A stretch of 64,000 nt of DNA, taken from positions 1 through 64,000 of the forward strand of contig JAJFLB010000031.1 of NCBI GenBank assembly GCA_021772915.1, given 5' to 3'. Both the position numbers and the translations under genes were made by a program. Below the pieces are notes generated by a model. That model searched no databases. It saw nothing but the letters and a program-made list of their open reading frames with translations, and was not told the origin of the DNA. Origin of the DNA: Gammaproteobacteria bacterium (GTDB lineage: Bacteria > Pseudomonadota > Gammaproteobacteria > Xanthomonadales > SZUA-36). This document shows, one piece after another, positions 28,724 through 41,346 of this stretch (positions are counted from its first letter, which is position 1; each line of letters opens with the position of its first letter).

Positions 28724-29026
28724 TAGCCCGCATATCTCACCAGTATTCTGGAGAAGGTGAGACCGGGAACCAGATGAGAGGCTGGCCTGGGCCATGATGG
28801 CGCCGGCCACGTGCGGCTGGACGCAGGGTTGGACTGAGACCAATAGCCGTAGCTATTGGTCGAGGGAAACTCAAGTTCAGGCGGGCGTGGACAAGCCAGG
28901 GCCGGGATAGGTCCTGGGCCGGATACAAAATGTTCCACGGAGTTTAATAGTGAAAACATCATTTAATTCAACTGATTCATTGACATGTGGCGAGGCCCTG
29001 TACCGACTGGTGAAATATGCGGGCTA
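28724..29026. mobile_element. MITE-like element copy 1 (303 bp)
   Basis: Terminal inverted repeats tagcccgcatatctcaccag / ctggtgaaatatgcgggcta (one mismatch); internal homology to 42760-43020. Confidence 0.85.
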
Positions 29027-29093
29027 GCACCTTCTGTCTTTTGTCCCCCTTGGCTATACTACAGGGTATCGTCCCTGGTACCACAGGATTTTC

Positions 29094-29978
29094 ATGACCT
29101 TTCAGGATTTTATCAATTGCCTGCAGACCTATTGGGCAAATCAGGGTTGTGTGCTTGTTCAGCCGCTGGATATGGAGGTGGGGGCGGGCACCTTTCACCC
29201 CGCTACCTTTCTTCGCGCAATAGGGCCGGAGCCATGGAATGCGGCGTATGTGCAACCCAGCCGACGTCCCGCCGATGGCCGTTATGGTGAAAACCCGAAT
29301 CGTCTCCAGCACTACTACCAGTACCAGGTGGTCATGAAGCCTTCTCCGGATGACATCCAGGAGCTATACCTGGGTTCACTCAAGGCCATCGGTATTGATC
29401 CTGAAATTCATGATATCCGTTTTGTGGAGGACAACTGGGAGTCCCCGACACTGGGTGCATGGGGTCTGGGCTGGGAGGTTTGGCTCAACGGTATGGAAAT
29501 CACCCAATTCACCTATTTTCAACAAGCAGGCGGCCTGGAATGTCGGCCCGTACTGGGTGAGATTACCTACGGTCTGGAGCGACTGGCCATGTACCTGCAA
29601 AACGTAGACAGTGTTTTTGATATTGTCTGGACCGATTTTGGTGGTAAGAAAGTGACCTATGGCGAAGTTTTTCACCAAAACGAAGTGGAGCAATCCACCT
29701 ACAACTTTGAACACGCCGATACCACCTCACTTTTTGCCTGGTTTGACACCTGTGAATCACAAGCCCAGAACTTGGTGGCGGTGAATTTACCGCTACCGGC
29801 CTACGAGCAGGTCCTGAAAGCTTCCCACACCTTCAACTTGCTGGAGGCCCGCAGAGCGATTTCGGTTACCGAGCGCCAACGGTTTATCCTGCGGGTAAGA
29901 GATTTGGCCCGCCTGGTCGCCGAGAGTTACTATGCCAAACGTGAAGCGCTGGGTTTTCCGGGATTAAGCAGTGTCTAG
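29094..29978 (+). CDS. glyQ: Glycyl-tRNA synthetase alpha subunit
   Basis: [76 protein letters not shown]. Confidence 0.97.
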   Translation: MTFQDFINCLQTYWANQGCVLVQPLDMEVGAGTFHPATFLRAIGPEPWNAAYVQPSRRPADGRYGENPNRLQHYYQYQVVMKPSPDDIQELYLGSLKAIGIDPEIHDIRFVEDNWESPTLGAWGLGWEVWLNGMEITQFTYFQQAGGLECRPVLGEITYGLERLAMYLQNVDSVFDIVWTDFGGKKVTYGEVFHQNEVEQSTYNFEHADTTSLFAWFDTCESQAQNLVAVNLPLPAYEQVLKASHTFNLLEARRAISVTERQRFILRVRDLARLVAESYYAKREALGFPGLSSV

Positions 29979-32049
29979 CCCACATCTGTTGATAGAGGTG
30001 GGTTGTGAGGAATTACCGCCCAAATCCCTGGCCGGCCTGGCTCAATCTTTATTGGCCGGCCTATCTGGTCAGCTTGATAAAGCACGGCTGTCATTTGATG
30101 TTGCTGCGAGCCGGGCCTACTACACACCCCGGCGTCTGGGTTTGCTTATGGCTGAGGTCGCGACACAACAACCTGATCAGTCAATGGAGCGTAAGGGCCC
30201 CGCAGTCAGCGCCGCTTTTGATAATGACGGACAACCCACCCCGGCAGCCATGGGGTTTGCAAAGTCCGTGGCCAAGAATGTTGCTGACCTTGACACCCTC
30301 AAGACTGATGGCGGCGAATGGCTATATTGTCGTGTTGAAAAAAGGGGGAAACCGCTCGGGGAACTTCTCTATCCCATGCTGGAGGCGGTGTTTGCTTCAT
30401 TGCCAATAGCCAAGCCCATGCGCTGGGGGGCAAATGACTTCAGTTTCATCCGGCCGGTGCACTGGCTGGTGATTATGCACGGTGCTGACATTATTGAAGG
30501 CCGTCTGTTTGGTCTGCAAGCCGGCAACCTGACCCAGGGACACAGAGTTCACAGCCGGGGTCCACATAAAATCGATTCGGCAAGTGACTACGAAAAAGTT
30601 CTCAACGCAGCTTTTGTTGAGGCTGATCAGGAAAACCGTAAATCACTGATCAAGCAGCAGGTCATTAAGCTGGGTAAAGACGCCGGTGGCGTGGCCGTGA
30701 TAGACGATGACCTGCTGGAAGAAGTCACCAACCTGGTCGAGTGGCCCCGAGCCATCTGTGGCAGTTTCGACGCTGAATTCCTGACCGTACCTGCTGAAGC
30801 ATTGATCGCAAGCATGCAGGCACATCAAAAGTTTTTTCCCGTGGTCGACACCGGTGACGGGCAGCTACTGGCCAGTTTCATCGCGGTAGCAAATCTTGAG
30901 AGTACGTCTTTTGCCGATGTTCAAAAGGGATTTGAGCGCGTAATTCGACCACGTCTTGCTGATGCGCGTTTTTTCTGGGACCAGGATAACAAAACCAGCT
31001 TTGAGACTTGGCTACCACAGCTTGACACGGTTGTTTTTCAAAACAAACTAGGATCAGTTGGCGACAAATCAAAGCGTTTAGCGTATGTTTCGAAGAAAAT
31101 AGCAGAAGAAACTGGTGTAGATGAAAACGCGGCCGAGGAGGCTGCCAGGCTGTGCAAGTGCGATCTGGTCAGTCAAATGGTCGCTGAATTTCCGGGTTTG
31201 CAAGGCGTTATGGGAGAGTATTACGCCCGCCGTGGTGGTGCGAGTGAATTGGTATCTCAGGCCATTGGCGACCACTATCTCCCCGCTTTTTCGGGCGACC
31301 GTCTACCCCGCAGCGCCGTGGGCAAGATTGTCGCCCTCGCGGACCGCCTGGACAGCTTAACCGGAATATTCGCAACCGGTGTAAGACCATCCGGTAATAA
31401 GGATCCCTTTGCCTTGCGACGCGCCGCACTTGGTCTGATTCGCATACTGCTTGCGAGTGAGCTTGATATCGGGTTGAACCGTTTACTTGCAATTTCTACA
31501 ACGAGTTTGCACAAACAGCTTCCTGTTGAGCCCCCGGTTCGCACGGAACTGCATCAGTTTATTGTTGAAAGACTTAAGCATTATTTACGTGACCAGGGTT
31601 ATTCGGCCAGCCTCGTCGATGCAGCCCTGGATGCCCCGTTAAACACCCTGCCAGACCTTTCTGCCCGACTGGCCGCGTTGGATACATTCATGAATCATGA
31701 TGATTCTGCCAAATTGGCGGCGGCCAACAAGCGAATTGGTAATATTCTGCGCAAGTCCAAGATTAAGTATGATGGGGATATTGACGAGGATAGGTTGGTT
31801 ATCGACGAAGAAAAGAACCTTTTCAATGAAATTAGCGGTTTGTACACGGAACTGAACGAGTTTTTTGAACAGGCTGACTACACCGCGGCCCTGACCCTGC
31901 TTGCTGGTCTGTCAGCCAGCATTGAGGCTTTTTTTGATAAGGTTCTCGTCATGGATGACGATGCGAAAATCCGTCTTAACCGCTTAAACCTGCTAGCAAG
32001 ACTCAAAGGTCTGTTTGACCGCATAGCGAATTTTGCCCTGATTGGTTAA
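29971..32049 (+). CDS. glyS: Glycyl-tRNA synthetase beta subunit
   Basis: [15 protein letters not shown]...overlaps glyQ. Confidence 0.97.
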   Translation: MSSPHLLIEVGCEELPPKSLAGLAQSLLAGLSGQLDKARLSFDVAASRAYYTPRRLGLLMAEVATQQPDQSMERKGPAVSAAFDNDGQPTPAAMGFAKSVAKNVADLDTLKTDGGEWLYCRVEKRGKPLGELLYPMLEAVFASLPIAKPMRWGANDFSFIRPVHWLVIMHGADIIEGRLFGLQAGNLTQGHRVHSRGPHKIDSASDYEKVLNAAFVEADQENRKSLIKQQVIKLGKDAGGVAVIDDDLLEEVTNLVEWPRAICGSFDAEFLTVPAEALIASMQAHQKFFPVVDTGDGQLLASFIAVANLESTSFADVQKGFERVIRPRLADARFFWDQDNKTSFETWLPQLDTVVFQNKLGSVGDKSKRLAYVSKKIAEETGVDENAAEEAARLCKCDLVSQMVAEFPGLQGVMGEYYARRGGASELVSQAIGDHYLPAFSGDRLPRSAVGKIVALADRLDSLTGIFATGVRPSGNKDPFALRRAALGLIRILLASELDIGLNRLLAISTTSLHKQLPVEPPVRTELHQFIVERLKHYLRDQGYSASLVDAALDAPLNTLPDLSARLAALDTFMNHDDSAKLAAANKRIGNILRKSKIKYDGDIDEDRLVIDEEKNLFNEISGLYTELNEFFEQADYTAALTLLAGLSASIEAFFDKVLVMDDDAKIRLNRLNLLARLKGLFDRIANFALIG

Positions 32050-32125
32050 CACCTGATACGGCGCAGAATCAGTAGTCCCCAGTTAACCACCGAGCATGTG
32101 ACCGTGTGGAAGATGCTGAAACTGT

Positions 32126-34585
<2,460 letters not shown>

Positions 34586-34695
34586 CTATTTGCAGTTTTG
34601 GTACGGAAAAAAACATCCTGAAGCAGGCATGATTGTACCATTTTTTAGCAATAAATGCCTGTTTTAACGGCTTTTTTAAGCGCTTTGGCAGATTT

Positions 34696-35760
34696 TCAGG
34701 ACACCTTGCCATGTTTCACGTGAAACAGCTTGAAATCCGCCCCACAAAGCTCGACCGCCTGTGGCAAAACTGTTCCTGTCAGCCAGATCTGTACTCCCAA
34801 ATCCAGGCCTGCACCGAGGACCTTTTCAAGATGTTTCCGGTCGAGTTCTGAAGCCAGGTCATCCAGCAACAAAACAGGTTTTTCACCGGATTCACAGATC
34901 AACTGAGCCTGGGCCATAAGCAGTGCAGCAGTCAGGACTTTTTGTTCCCCGCGTGACAGTTTTTCTTTTGCAGCGGTGCCGTCCAGACTAAAATATAATT
35001 CTGCCTTGTGTGGGCCCGAACCAGTGGTACCACGCTCTGTGTCGCGCTTTACGGACTGCTGTACCGCTTCCAAAAGGCTCTCCCCGGACCAACCTTTTCG
35101 ATACCGCATTCCGATTCCACCCAGATTTTTGTCCAGTTGTTCCAGCCGGCCTTGCAGCTTCCCGGTAAGACAGGCGGCATACTGCTCGCGAGCCCCATGT
35201 AATTCCTCTCCCAGACTGGCAAGTGGCAGGTCCAGGCTCTCAACGACATCCGCTGCGGATTGCCGCAAGGCAGCATTGCGTTGTTTCAGGGTGCGATTGT
35301 AACGTCGCCACAAAGTGAGAAAACCCTGTTTCACGTGAAACACACCCCAATCAAGATACTTTCGACGGCCCTCCGGAGGGCCGCTGACCAACCTATGGCT
35401 GCTGGGTTCTAGCAAGACATAAGGCAGCAATTGTGTTAACTCACTTAACTGGGTCACAGCCTCACCGTTGTGTCTGGCATTCCAATGCTCAACACCTCGC
35501 TCCATACCCAGTTGGTGTGAATCTTTTGAGTCGCTTTTTATGGTAGCTATAATTTGTAACTTATTGTTTTTATTACCAATTATAGAGGATATTTGTCCAG
35601 ATCGAAAGGATCTGCCCTTTGACAGCAATACCAGGGCCTCAAGCAGGCTGGTCTTACCCGAACCATTTGGACCAACGAAGCAGTTCAGACCAGGAATAGG
35701 GTTGAATTGTGCGATCTTTACATTTCTTAGATTATTGATACTAAAGGATTTTACAAGCAT
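34696..35760 (-). CDS. recF: DNA replication/repair protein RecF
   Basis: SINNLRNVKIAQFNPIPGLNCFVGPNGSGKTSLLEALVLLSKGRSFR; DDLASELD. Confidence 0.96.
   Translation of the reverse strand: MLVKSFSINNLRNVKIAQFNPIPGLNCFVGPNGSGKTSLLEALVLLSKGRSFRSGQISSIIGNKNNKLQIIATIKSDSKDSHQLGMERGVEHWNARHNGEAVTQLSELTQLLPYVLLEPSSHRLVSGPPEGRRKYLDWGVFHVKQGFLTLWRRYNRTLKQRNAALRQSAADVVESLDLPLASLGEELHGAREQYAACLTGKLQGRLEQLDKNLGGIGMRYRKGWSGESLLEAVQQSVKRDTERGTTGSGPHKAELYFSLDGTAAKEKLSRGEQKVLTAALLMAQAQLICESGEKPVLLLDDLASELDRKHLEKVLGAGLDLGVQIWLTGTVLPQAVELCGADFKLFHVKHGKVS
34712..34727. promoter_or_regulatory. parS-like ParB-binding site 1
   Basis: TGTTTCACGTGAAACA, perfect 16 bp palindrome identical to the canonical chromosomal parS. 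Confidence 0.9.
35327..35342. promoter_or_regulatory. parS-like ParB-binding site 2
   Basis: TGTTTCACGTGAAACA, second perfect copy. Confidence 0.9.
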
Positions 35761-35837
35761 TTTTTAATGCATTTCAGTTTGGAGGACCAATGAGCGTGTC
35801 CACCAGGAAACTTATCTGACCAACAAACCGGTCAGCC

Positions 35838-36938
35838 CTACAGCTTGAGGGGCATTACCACGTGTCGGTTGATATTAGAATCGGGGGCTGAAACCAGGCA
35901 GCTGCTATTGGCGTCCTTCAACTCCAATGAGACCTGCTCCGTTTCAATCGCCATGAGTGCATCCAGCAAATAAGTGACATTGAACCCTACCGCCAGGCGC
36001 TCAAAATTAAGCTCGGCTTCGATTTCTTCCAACGCCTCTTCATGTTGCGGGTTGTGAGCCACAATTTTTATCATGGACTCGGCTGCCTCCAGTCTGACGC
36101 CCTTGTATTTTTCGTTCGACAAAATAGCTGCTCGCTGCAACGCCTGTGTAAACGCCAGGCGATCAACCAGTATCTGATTGTCCGCACCGACCGGAACCAC
36201 CGCCCTGTAATCGGGAAACCGGCCATCAATCAATTTTGAAGTGAAGGTCGTTTCCCCTTTGACCAGACGCACATGGTTTCGACCGATGGCCAGTGTAACC
36301 TCATCTTCGTCACCGGAAAGCATTCGTGTTAACTCCATGACACCTTTGCGGGGCACGATTAGTTGCCGGTCACCGGAAATCTCTATGGGTTCCTCAAGAT
36401 CGCAGATCGCCAATCTGTGGCCGTCCGTCGCGATGGCTCGTAGAAGTTTGTCACTCAAATCAAACAGCAAACCATTAAGGTAGTAACGCACATCCTGATT
36501 TGCCATCGCAAACGAGGTCTTGTCCATCATCTTTTTCAAGGCTGCTTCACTGACAACTACGTTTTCCAGTGTTTCTACCTGATCGGTTGCGGGGAACTCT
36601 GACGCTGGCAGCGTTGAAAGTGTAAAGCGGCTTCGACCTGCGGAGATAGTGGCCTTGTCATCACTACTGGAGAAGGTAATTTTGACTCCATCAGGAAGCG
36701 CCCTGATGATATCTATCATTTTACGGGCCGGTACCGTAATTTCACCGTCAGCTGAAATATCAGCAGACACTTTGGAGACCAATTCAACCTCCATGTCTGT
36801 ACCGGTCACAGTCAAGCTCTGGTCACGTCCAACAAGTAAAAAATTCGCCAGGACGGGTAAAGTTTGGCGACGTTCAACAACTCCGATGACCTGGCTGAGT
36901 GGCTGCAGTAAGACTTCCCTGGATATCGTGAGTTTCAT
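35838..36938 (-). CDS. dnaN: DNA polymerase III beta sliding clamp
   Basis: MKLTISREVLLQPLSQVIGVVERRQTLPVLANFLL...NRHVVMPLKL. Confidence 0.97.
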   Translation of the reverse strand: MKLTISREVLLQPLSQVIGVVERRQTLPVLANFLLVGRDQSLTVTGTDMEVELVSKVSADISADGEITVPARKMIDIIRALPDGVKITFSSSDDKATISAGRSRFTLSTLPASEFPATDQVETLENVVVSEAALKKMMDKTSFAMANQDVRYYLNGLLFDLSDKLLRAIATDGHRLAICDLEEPIEISGDRQLIVPRKGVMELTRMLSGDEDEVTLAIGRNHVRLVKGETTFTSKLIDGRFPDYRAVVPVGADNQILVDRLAFTQALQRAAILSNEKYKGVRLEAAESMIKIVAHNPQHEEALEEIEAELNFERLAVGFNVTYLLDALMAIETEQVSLELKDANSSCLVSAPDSNINRHVVMPLKL

Positions 36939-37134
36939 GATCCGTTCCTTTTATTACTGTTCTTATAAATAAGATATATATTAAACAGTAGTAGTAGTAA
37001 GCCCTGTTAGTAAGTTTAAAACGCGATAAACCTTTTATATTTTAACCAGTTAAAAACGACTTGCCTGTGTAAATATGGTCCTGTAATTTGTGCACAAGCT
37101 GTGGACTGAAAACCGCAAATTTTTTAAGTCGATC

Positions 37135-37143
37135 TTATACACA
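37135..37143 (+). promoter_or_regulatory. DnaA box-like site (TTATACACA)
   Basis: ttatacaca in the dnaA-dnaN intergenic region. Confidence 0.6.
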
Positions 37144-37181
37144 GGTTGTACAGTGTCTATACTACTATTGTTCCACATGTA

Positions 37182-38498
37182 TCAGGTGGTCAACAAACGC
37201 AGTAATTTGGCTTTGTCTTCCCGCAAACGACCATCCGTTTCGCACAACTCCTCAATTTTCCGACAAGCATGCAAAACAGTGGTATGGTCACGCCCACCGC
37301 AAGCGTCACCAATTTCCGGCAGGCTGTGCTGGGTCAACTCCTTAGCCAACGCCATTGCCATTTGCCTGGGACGGGCTATGCTGCGGGTTCTACGCCGGGA
37401 TAGTAACTCTGAAAGCCGCATCTTGTAATATTCACAAACGGTTTTTTGGATGTTCTCAATCGTAATCAAACGATCGTGAACCGTCAGCAAATCACGCAAA
37501 ACTTCCCGGGTAAAACTCTCGGTTATTGCCTTACCGGTAAACCCTGCGTTTGCAATTAAAGTATTCAGTGCGCCCTCGAGATCACGTACGTGGGAACGCA
37601 AACGCTCGGCAATCAGGAATGCCACGGACTCTTCCAGTTGAACACCCCGCTCCTGGGCCTTATTCAAAAGGATGGCAACACGGGTTTCAAAATCTGGTGG
37701 CTCGATGACGATAGTCAATCCCCAGCTAAAACGTGAGCGCAAGCGTGCTTCCAGTCCTTCAACCTCTTTTGGATAGCGATCACAAGTCAATACAATCTGT
37801 TGTTTGCTATCTAACAATGCATTGAAAGTATGAAAAAATTCTTCCTGGGTTCTTTCCTTTCCTGCAAAAAACTGGACATCGTCAATCAGCAGTGCCCCCG
37901 CTGAACGGTAATGAGATTTGAATTCACCAATAACACCTTGACGCAAGGCCTGGATCATCTCACTGACAAAACGCTCAGAGTCCAGGTACAAAACCTTGAT
38001 GGACGGATTCTGTTGACGGATATGATTCCCAATAGCGTGCAGGAGGTGGGTCTTACCCAATCCGGTGCTGCCATACAGCAGTAAGGGGTTGTACGCACCG
38101 CCGGGCTTTTTTGAAATTTGCAACGCCGCCTCGTAACCCAGTTCATTGGACTTACCACGTACAAAATTATCAAATTGGTATCGACTGTCCAGGCCATTTT
38201 TTGGTCTGTTTCCGAGTGACATGGACGGTGTTCTATTCTTCTTAGTTTCGGGCTCAGATAGCTGACTGTCCTCAATACTCACCGTATCTCTGGAGTCACC
38301 GAGATGCTCAAAAATATCACGTACCCGCTCCAGGTAATGGGTGGTGATGTGGTCTCTGACATAAGAATTCGGTGCCACCAGGCGGGTCCGGGTTTTGCTG
38401 GTTACAACCTCAAGTGGACGAATAAAAGTATTGAAATCCTCGGGGGGTATCTCCCGCTCAAGATGCTGAAGGCAGCGAAGCCAGGTGTTTTGCGTCAT
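37182..38498 (-). CDS. dnaA: Chromosomal replication initiator DnaA
   Basis: YNPLLLYGSTGLGKTHLLHAIGNHI; ALLIDDVQFFAGKERTQEEFFHTFNALL; GGRDHTTVLHACRKIE. Confidence 0.98.
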   Translation of the reverse strand: MTQNTWLRCLQHLEREIPPEDFNTFIRPLEVVTSKTRTRLVAPNSYVRDHITTHYLERVRDIFEHLGDSRDTVSIEDSQLSEPETKKNRTPSMSLGNRPKNGLDSRYQFDNFVRGKSNELGYEAALQISKKPGGAYNPLLLYGSTGLGKTHLLHAIGNHIRQQNPSIKVLYLDSERFVSEMIQALRQGVIGEFKSHYRSAGALLIDDVQFFAGKERTQEEFFHTFNALLDSKQQIVLTCDRYPKEVEGLEARLRSRFSWGLTIVIEPPDFETRVAILLNKAQERGVQLEESVAFLIAERLRSHVRDLEGALNTLIANAGFTGKAITESFTREVLRDLLTVHDRLITIENIQKTVCEYYKMRLSELLSRRRTRSIARPRQMAMALAKELTQHSLPEIGDACGGRDHTTVLHACRKIEELCETDGRLREDKAKLLRLLTT

Positions 38499-38669
38499 GC
38501 CGAGTTCAAACCTATGGGCTTTGTCATATCCGGCACAAAGACTGGTCGGCGTTAATGTGCCAGGTTCTTATTTGGTTTACCGGAATTTACGAAGGATCGC
38601 ATGATACACCGCCAGGTTCTCCCAGGATGATGTAATCACCCCACCCGGTAAAGGCCTAGTCTAACGTGC

Positions 38670-38678
38670 TGTGGATAA
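38670..38678 (-). promoter_or_regulatory. Consensus DnaA box (TTATCCACA on the minus strand), candidate oriC region with 38500-38830
   Basis: tgtggataa between dnaA and rpmH, next to A/T-rich stretch ttggctataaaaaaacatctatta. Confidence 0.6.
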
Positions 38679-38830
38679 CTTGGCTATAAAAAAACATCTA
38701 TTAGGAGGGAAACAAAAATACGTGGCTAATTGCTTGAATGATCAGCCTATACGGGATACCATTCGCCTCTTGTGTTGACTGCTTTCAGTAATGAAAAGGC
38801 AGTCCTGAGAGAATTTAAAGAGGCTCGCTA

Positions 38831-38965
38831 ATGAAACGTACTTTTCAACCCAGCCGGTTAAAACGTGCTCGTAGACACGGCTTTCGTGCTCGTATGGCAA
38901 CCCGTGGTGGCCGCGCAGTCATCAATGCGCGCCGAGCCAAGGGTCGCAAGCGCCTGAGCGCCTGA
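38831..38965 (+). CDS. rpmH: 50S ribosomal protein L34 (absent from the supplied ORF track because of its length)
   Basis: [44 protein letters not shown]. Confidence 0.98.
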   Translation: MKRTFQPSRLKRARRHGFRARMATRGGRAVINARRAKGRKRLSA

Positions 38966-39045
38966 TCAGTATAGTCCGGAGCCACCACCATCACTGGGTA
39001 AACAGGCTCACCTAGCACACAAAAGGGAAAGGCAGGCCAGGAGAG

Positions 39046-39435
39046 ATGAAATTTTCCAGGCAACTCAGAATGCTCCACCCAAGGGAATTCAAGCAAGTAT
39101 TCAATCAACCTATCCGATCAAGTGACCCATGTTTTCGGGTATTGGCGCGGGTGAACGGGAAGCAGCACCATCGTCTTGGTATGGCCGTATCCAAGAAGGC
39201 CTGTTCCAAAGCCGTTGGACGTAATCGGATCAAACGACTGGTGCGGGAGAGTTTTCGTACCCAACAGGCTGGGCAGGTTTCGGCGGGCAATCTGGATTTT
39301 GTTGTTTTGCCGACTGCATGGGCCACAAACCAAAGTAATGAAACATTGGTGAAATCGCTTTCGGTGCATTGGCAAAAAGTGTGCAGAAAAGCCGAAGACT
39401 CCAATGACAACAGTCCAAAACCCAATGATGGTTAG
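39046..39435 (+). CDS. rnpA: Ribonuclease P protein component
   Basis: LGMAVSKKACSKAVGRNRIKRLVRESFR. Confidence 0.95.
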   Translation: MKFSRQLRMLHPREFKQVFNQPIRSSDPCFRVLARVNGKQHHRLGMAVSKKACSKAVGRNRIKRLVRESFRTQQAGQVSAGNLDFVVLPTAWATNQSNETLVKSLSVHWQKVCRKAEDSNDNSPKPNDG

Positions 39436-39473
39436 CTGGCAATCCGACCTGAAGAACTAAGGATATTTAGATA

Positions 39474-41192
39474 ATGGCAAACCTTCGCCCCGTCCTATTT
39501 ATGTCATTGTTCGTTTTAGCCTATTTGATGTGGGTGGAGTGGCAAAAAGACTATGCCCCACAACCACAAACAACTGTGGTCAGTACGCCGGCCGAAGAGT
39601 TCTCTGTGCCCGGTTTGGGAGCGAGTCAAGGCCCTGTAAGCGGCGACTTGCCGGGTGATCTGCCCGAACCGGATGCCGGGCTCGTGGAAACCGAAAACAG
39701 CAAACCTGACTGGGAAGCCGGACAGGCTGTATTCGCATCTGGGAACAGTGGACTGCTAACAGTTGTAACAGATGTGCTTGAAGTGGGCATTGATCTTACG
39801 GGTGGAACGGTGGTTACGGCAAAGTTGCTGGATTATCTTGTTGACCTGGACAACCCGGGAATCAATGTTGATCTGCTCCTCCGCGATGGCCCTGAAATGT
39901 TTGTCGCACAGTCGGGGCTGTTGAGTCGAGAGGTCGCTCCAAACCACACCAGCAGCTATCGCGCTCAGCGTATGCAATATGAACTGGGACCGGGCTCAGA
40001 TGAAATTCGTGTACCACTGAGCTGGGATGATGAAAGTGGTATCCACGTGACCAAAACCTTTATTTTCAAACGTGGCAAGTATGACATTACTGTACAACAC
40101 ACCCTGACCAACGACAGTGGACAGGCCTGGACCGGAAGTCGTTATGACCAGTTGCAACGTGCCGTGTTGACAGATAAAGATGATGGTGGTTTTACTAACC
40201 CCGGCAGATACAGTTTCTTTGGTGTGGGCTTTTATAGTCCGGCTGAGAAGTTTGAGAAGGTGGATTTCGAGGATATTGCCGAAGAGCCTTTTAAACGTCA
40301 ATACAGTGGCGGCTGGGTATCCATGGTGCAGCATTATTTCTTTGCGGCGTGGATCCCCCCAAGCGAAGAAATGGACAGCTATTCCACCCAGGTCTATTCC
40401 CCGGCCGGGTATCCCCGCTATATAGCCAGAGCCGTGTCACCACAGGTTGTTGTGAGCAGCGGTGACCGCAAGGTGTTTGAAAGCAGGTTATATGTTGGAC
40501 CCAAATTGCAAGACGAGCTGGATGCGGTTGCAACCGGACTTCCTCATACTGTCAATTACGGTATTTTCACCGTGTTTTCGAAACCATTATTTTGGCTGCT
40601 TTCAAATATTCACAAGGTGGTGGGTAATTGGGGTTGGGCAATACTGTTGTTAACTGTGCTGATCAAACTGGCGTTTTTCAAACTGACCGAGGCCCAGTAC
40701 CGGTCCATGGCGCGAATGCGAAAACTGCAACCGCGTATAGAGCAACTCAAAGAGCGATACGGTGACGACCGCCAGCGTATGAGCCAGGCCATGATGGAGA
40801 TGTACAAAACCGAAAAGGTAAATCCATTGGGCGGTTGCCTGCCCATATTGGTGCAGATACCCATTTTCATTGCGCTTTACTGGGTGTTACTCGAATCGGT
40901 TGAACTGCGTCAGGCGCCATTTATTCTCTGGATTGATAACCTGACCGCAAAAGACCCGTACTTTATCCTCCCGGTGCTCAACGCAGCCTTCATGATCCTG
41001 TCCCAACGCCTGACACCAACGGCAGGTATGGATCCGATGCAACGCAAACTCATGCAATTCATGCCGATCGGCTTTTCCATCATGTTTGCATTTTTCCCGG
41101 CAGGTCTGGTGCTCTACTGGGCCACTAACGCCGGTTTGTCCCTGGCGCAACAGTGGTACATCACGCGAAAAATAGAAGCAGACAGTAAGTAA
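39474..41192 (+). CDS. yidC: Membrane protein insertase YidC
   Basis: Periplasmic domain plus WAILLLTVLIKLAFFKLTEAQYRSMARMRKLQPRIEQLKERYGDDRQRMSQAMMEMYKTEKVNPLGGCLPILVQIPIFIALYWVLLES. Confidence 0.97.
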   Translation: MANLRPVLFMSLFVLAYLMWVEWQKDYAPQPQTTVVSTPAEEFSVPGLGASQGPVSGDLPGDLPEPDAGLVETENSKPDWEAGQAVFASGNSGLLTVVTDVLEVGIDLTGGTVVTAKLLDYLVDLDNPGINVDLLLRDGPEMFVAQSGLLSREVAPNHTSSYRAQRMQYELGPGSDEIRVPLSWDDESGIHVTKTFIFKRGKYDITVQHTLTNDSGQAWTGSRYDQLQRAVLTDKDDGGFTNPGRYSFFGVGFYSPAEKFEKVDFEDIAEEPFKRQYSGGWVSMVQHYFFAAWIPPSEEMDSYSTQVYSPAGYPRYIARAVSPQVVVSSGDRKVFESRLYVGPKLQDELDAVATGLPHTVNYGIFTVFSKPLFWLLSNIHKVVGNWGWAILLLTVLIKLAFFKLTEAQYRSMARMRKLQPRIEQLKERYGDDRQRMSQAMMEMYKTEKVNPLGGCLPILVQIPIFIALYWVLLESVELRQAPFILWIDNLTAKDPYFILPVLNAAFMILSQRLTPTAGMDPMQRKLMQFMPIGFSIMFAFFPAGLVLYWATNAGLSLAQQWYITRKIEADSK

Positions 41193-41218
41193 GTTCCGTT
41201 TCTCGAGTGGCTCTGGAC

Positions 41219-41330
41219 GGCCCAGGCCAGTTTCTCAACCGGTTCCCGGTGGCCCAGGCCAGTTTCTCAACCGGTTCCCGGTCTCACCTTCTCTCACCTT
41301 CTCCAGAGTGCTGGTGCAATTTACGGGTTG
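41219..41330 (-). repeat. Partial, internally duplicated copy of the MITE-like family
   Basis: Exact 32 bp tandem duplication (41219-41250, 41251-41282) and 10 bp duplication (41283-41302); matches reverse complement of 28724-~28795; degenerate terminal repeat ctggtgcaatttacgggttgg at 41311. Confidence 0.75.
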
Positions 41331-41346
41331 GCCATAAACTTCGGGT

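Noticed and set aside
28723-28962. Minus-strand 79 aa and 63 aa ORFs within MITE copy 1 (and 42711-42956 in copy 2)
   Set aside because: Similar peptides (PGPIPxLACPxxPELExPS) appear only because the repeat DNA is conserved; the two copies differ by indels that disrupt the frame, so coding is unlikely
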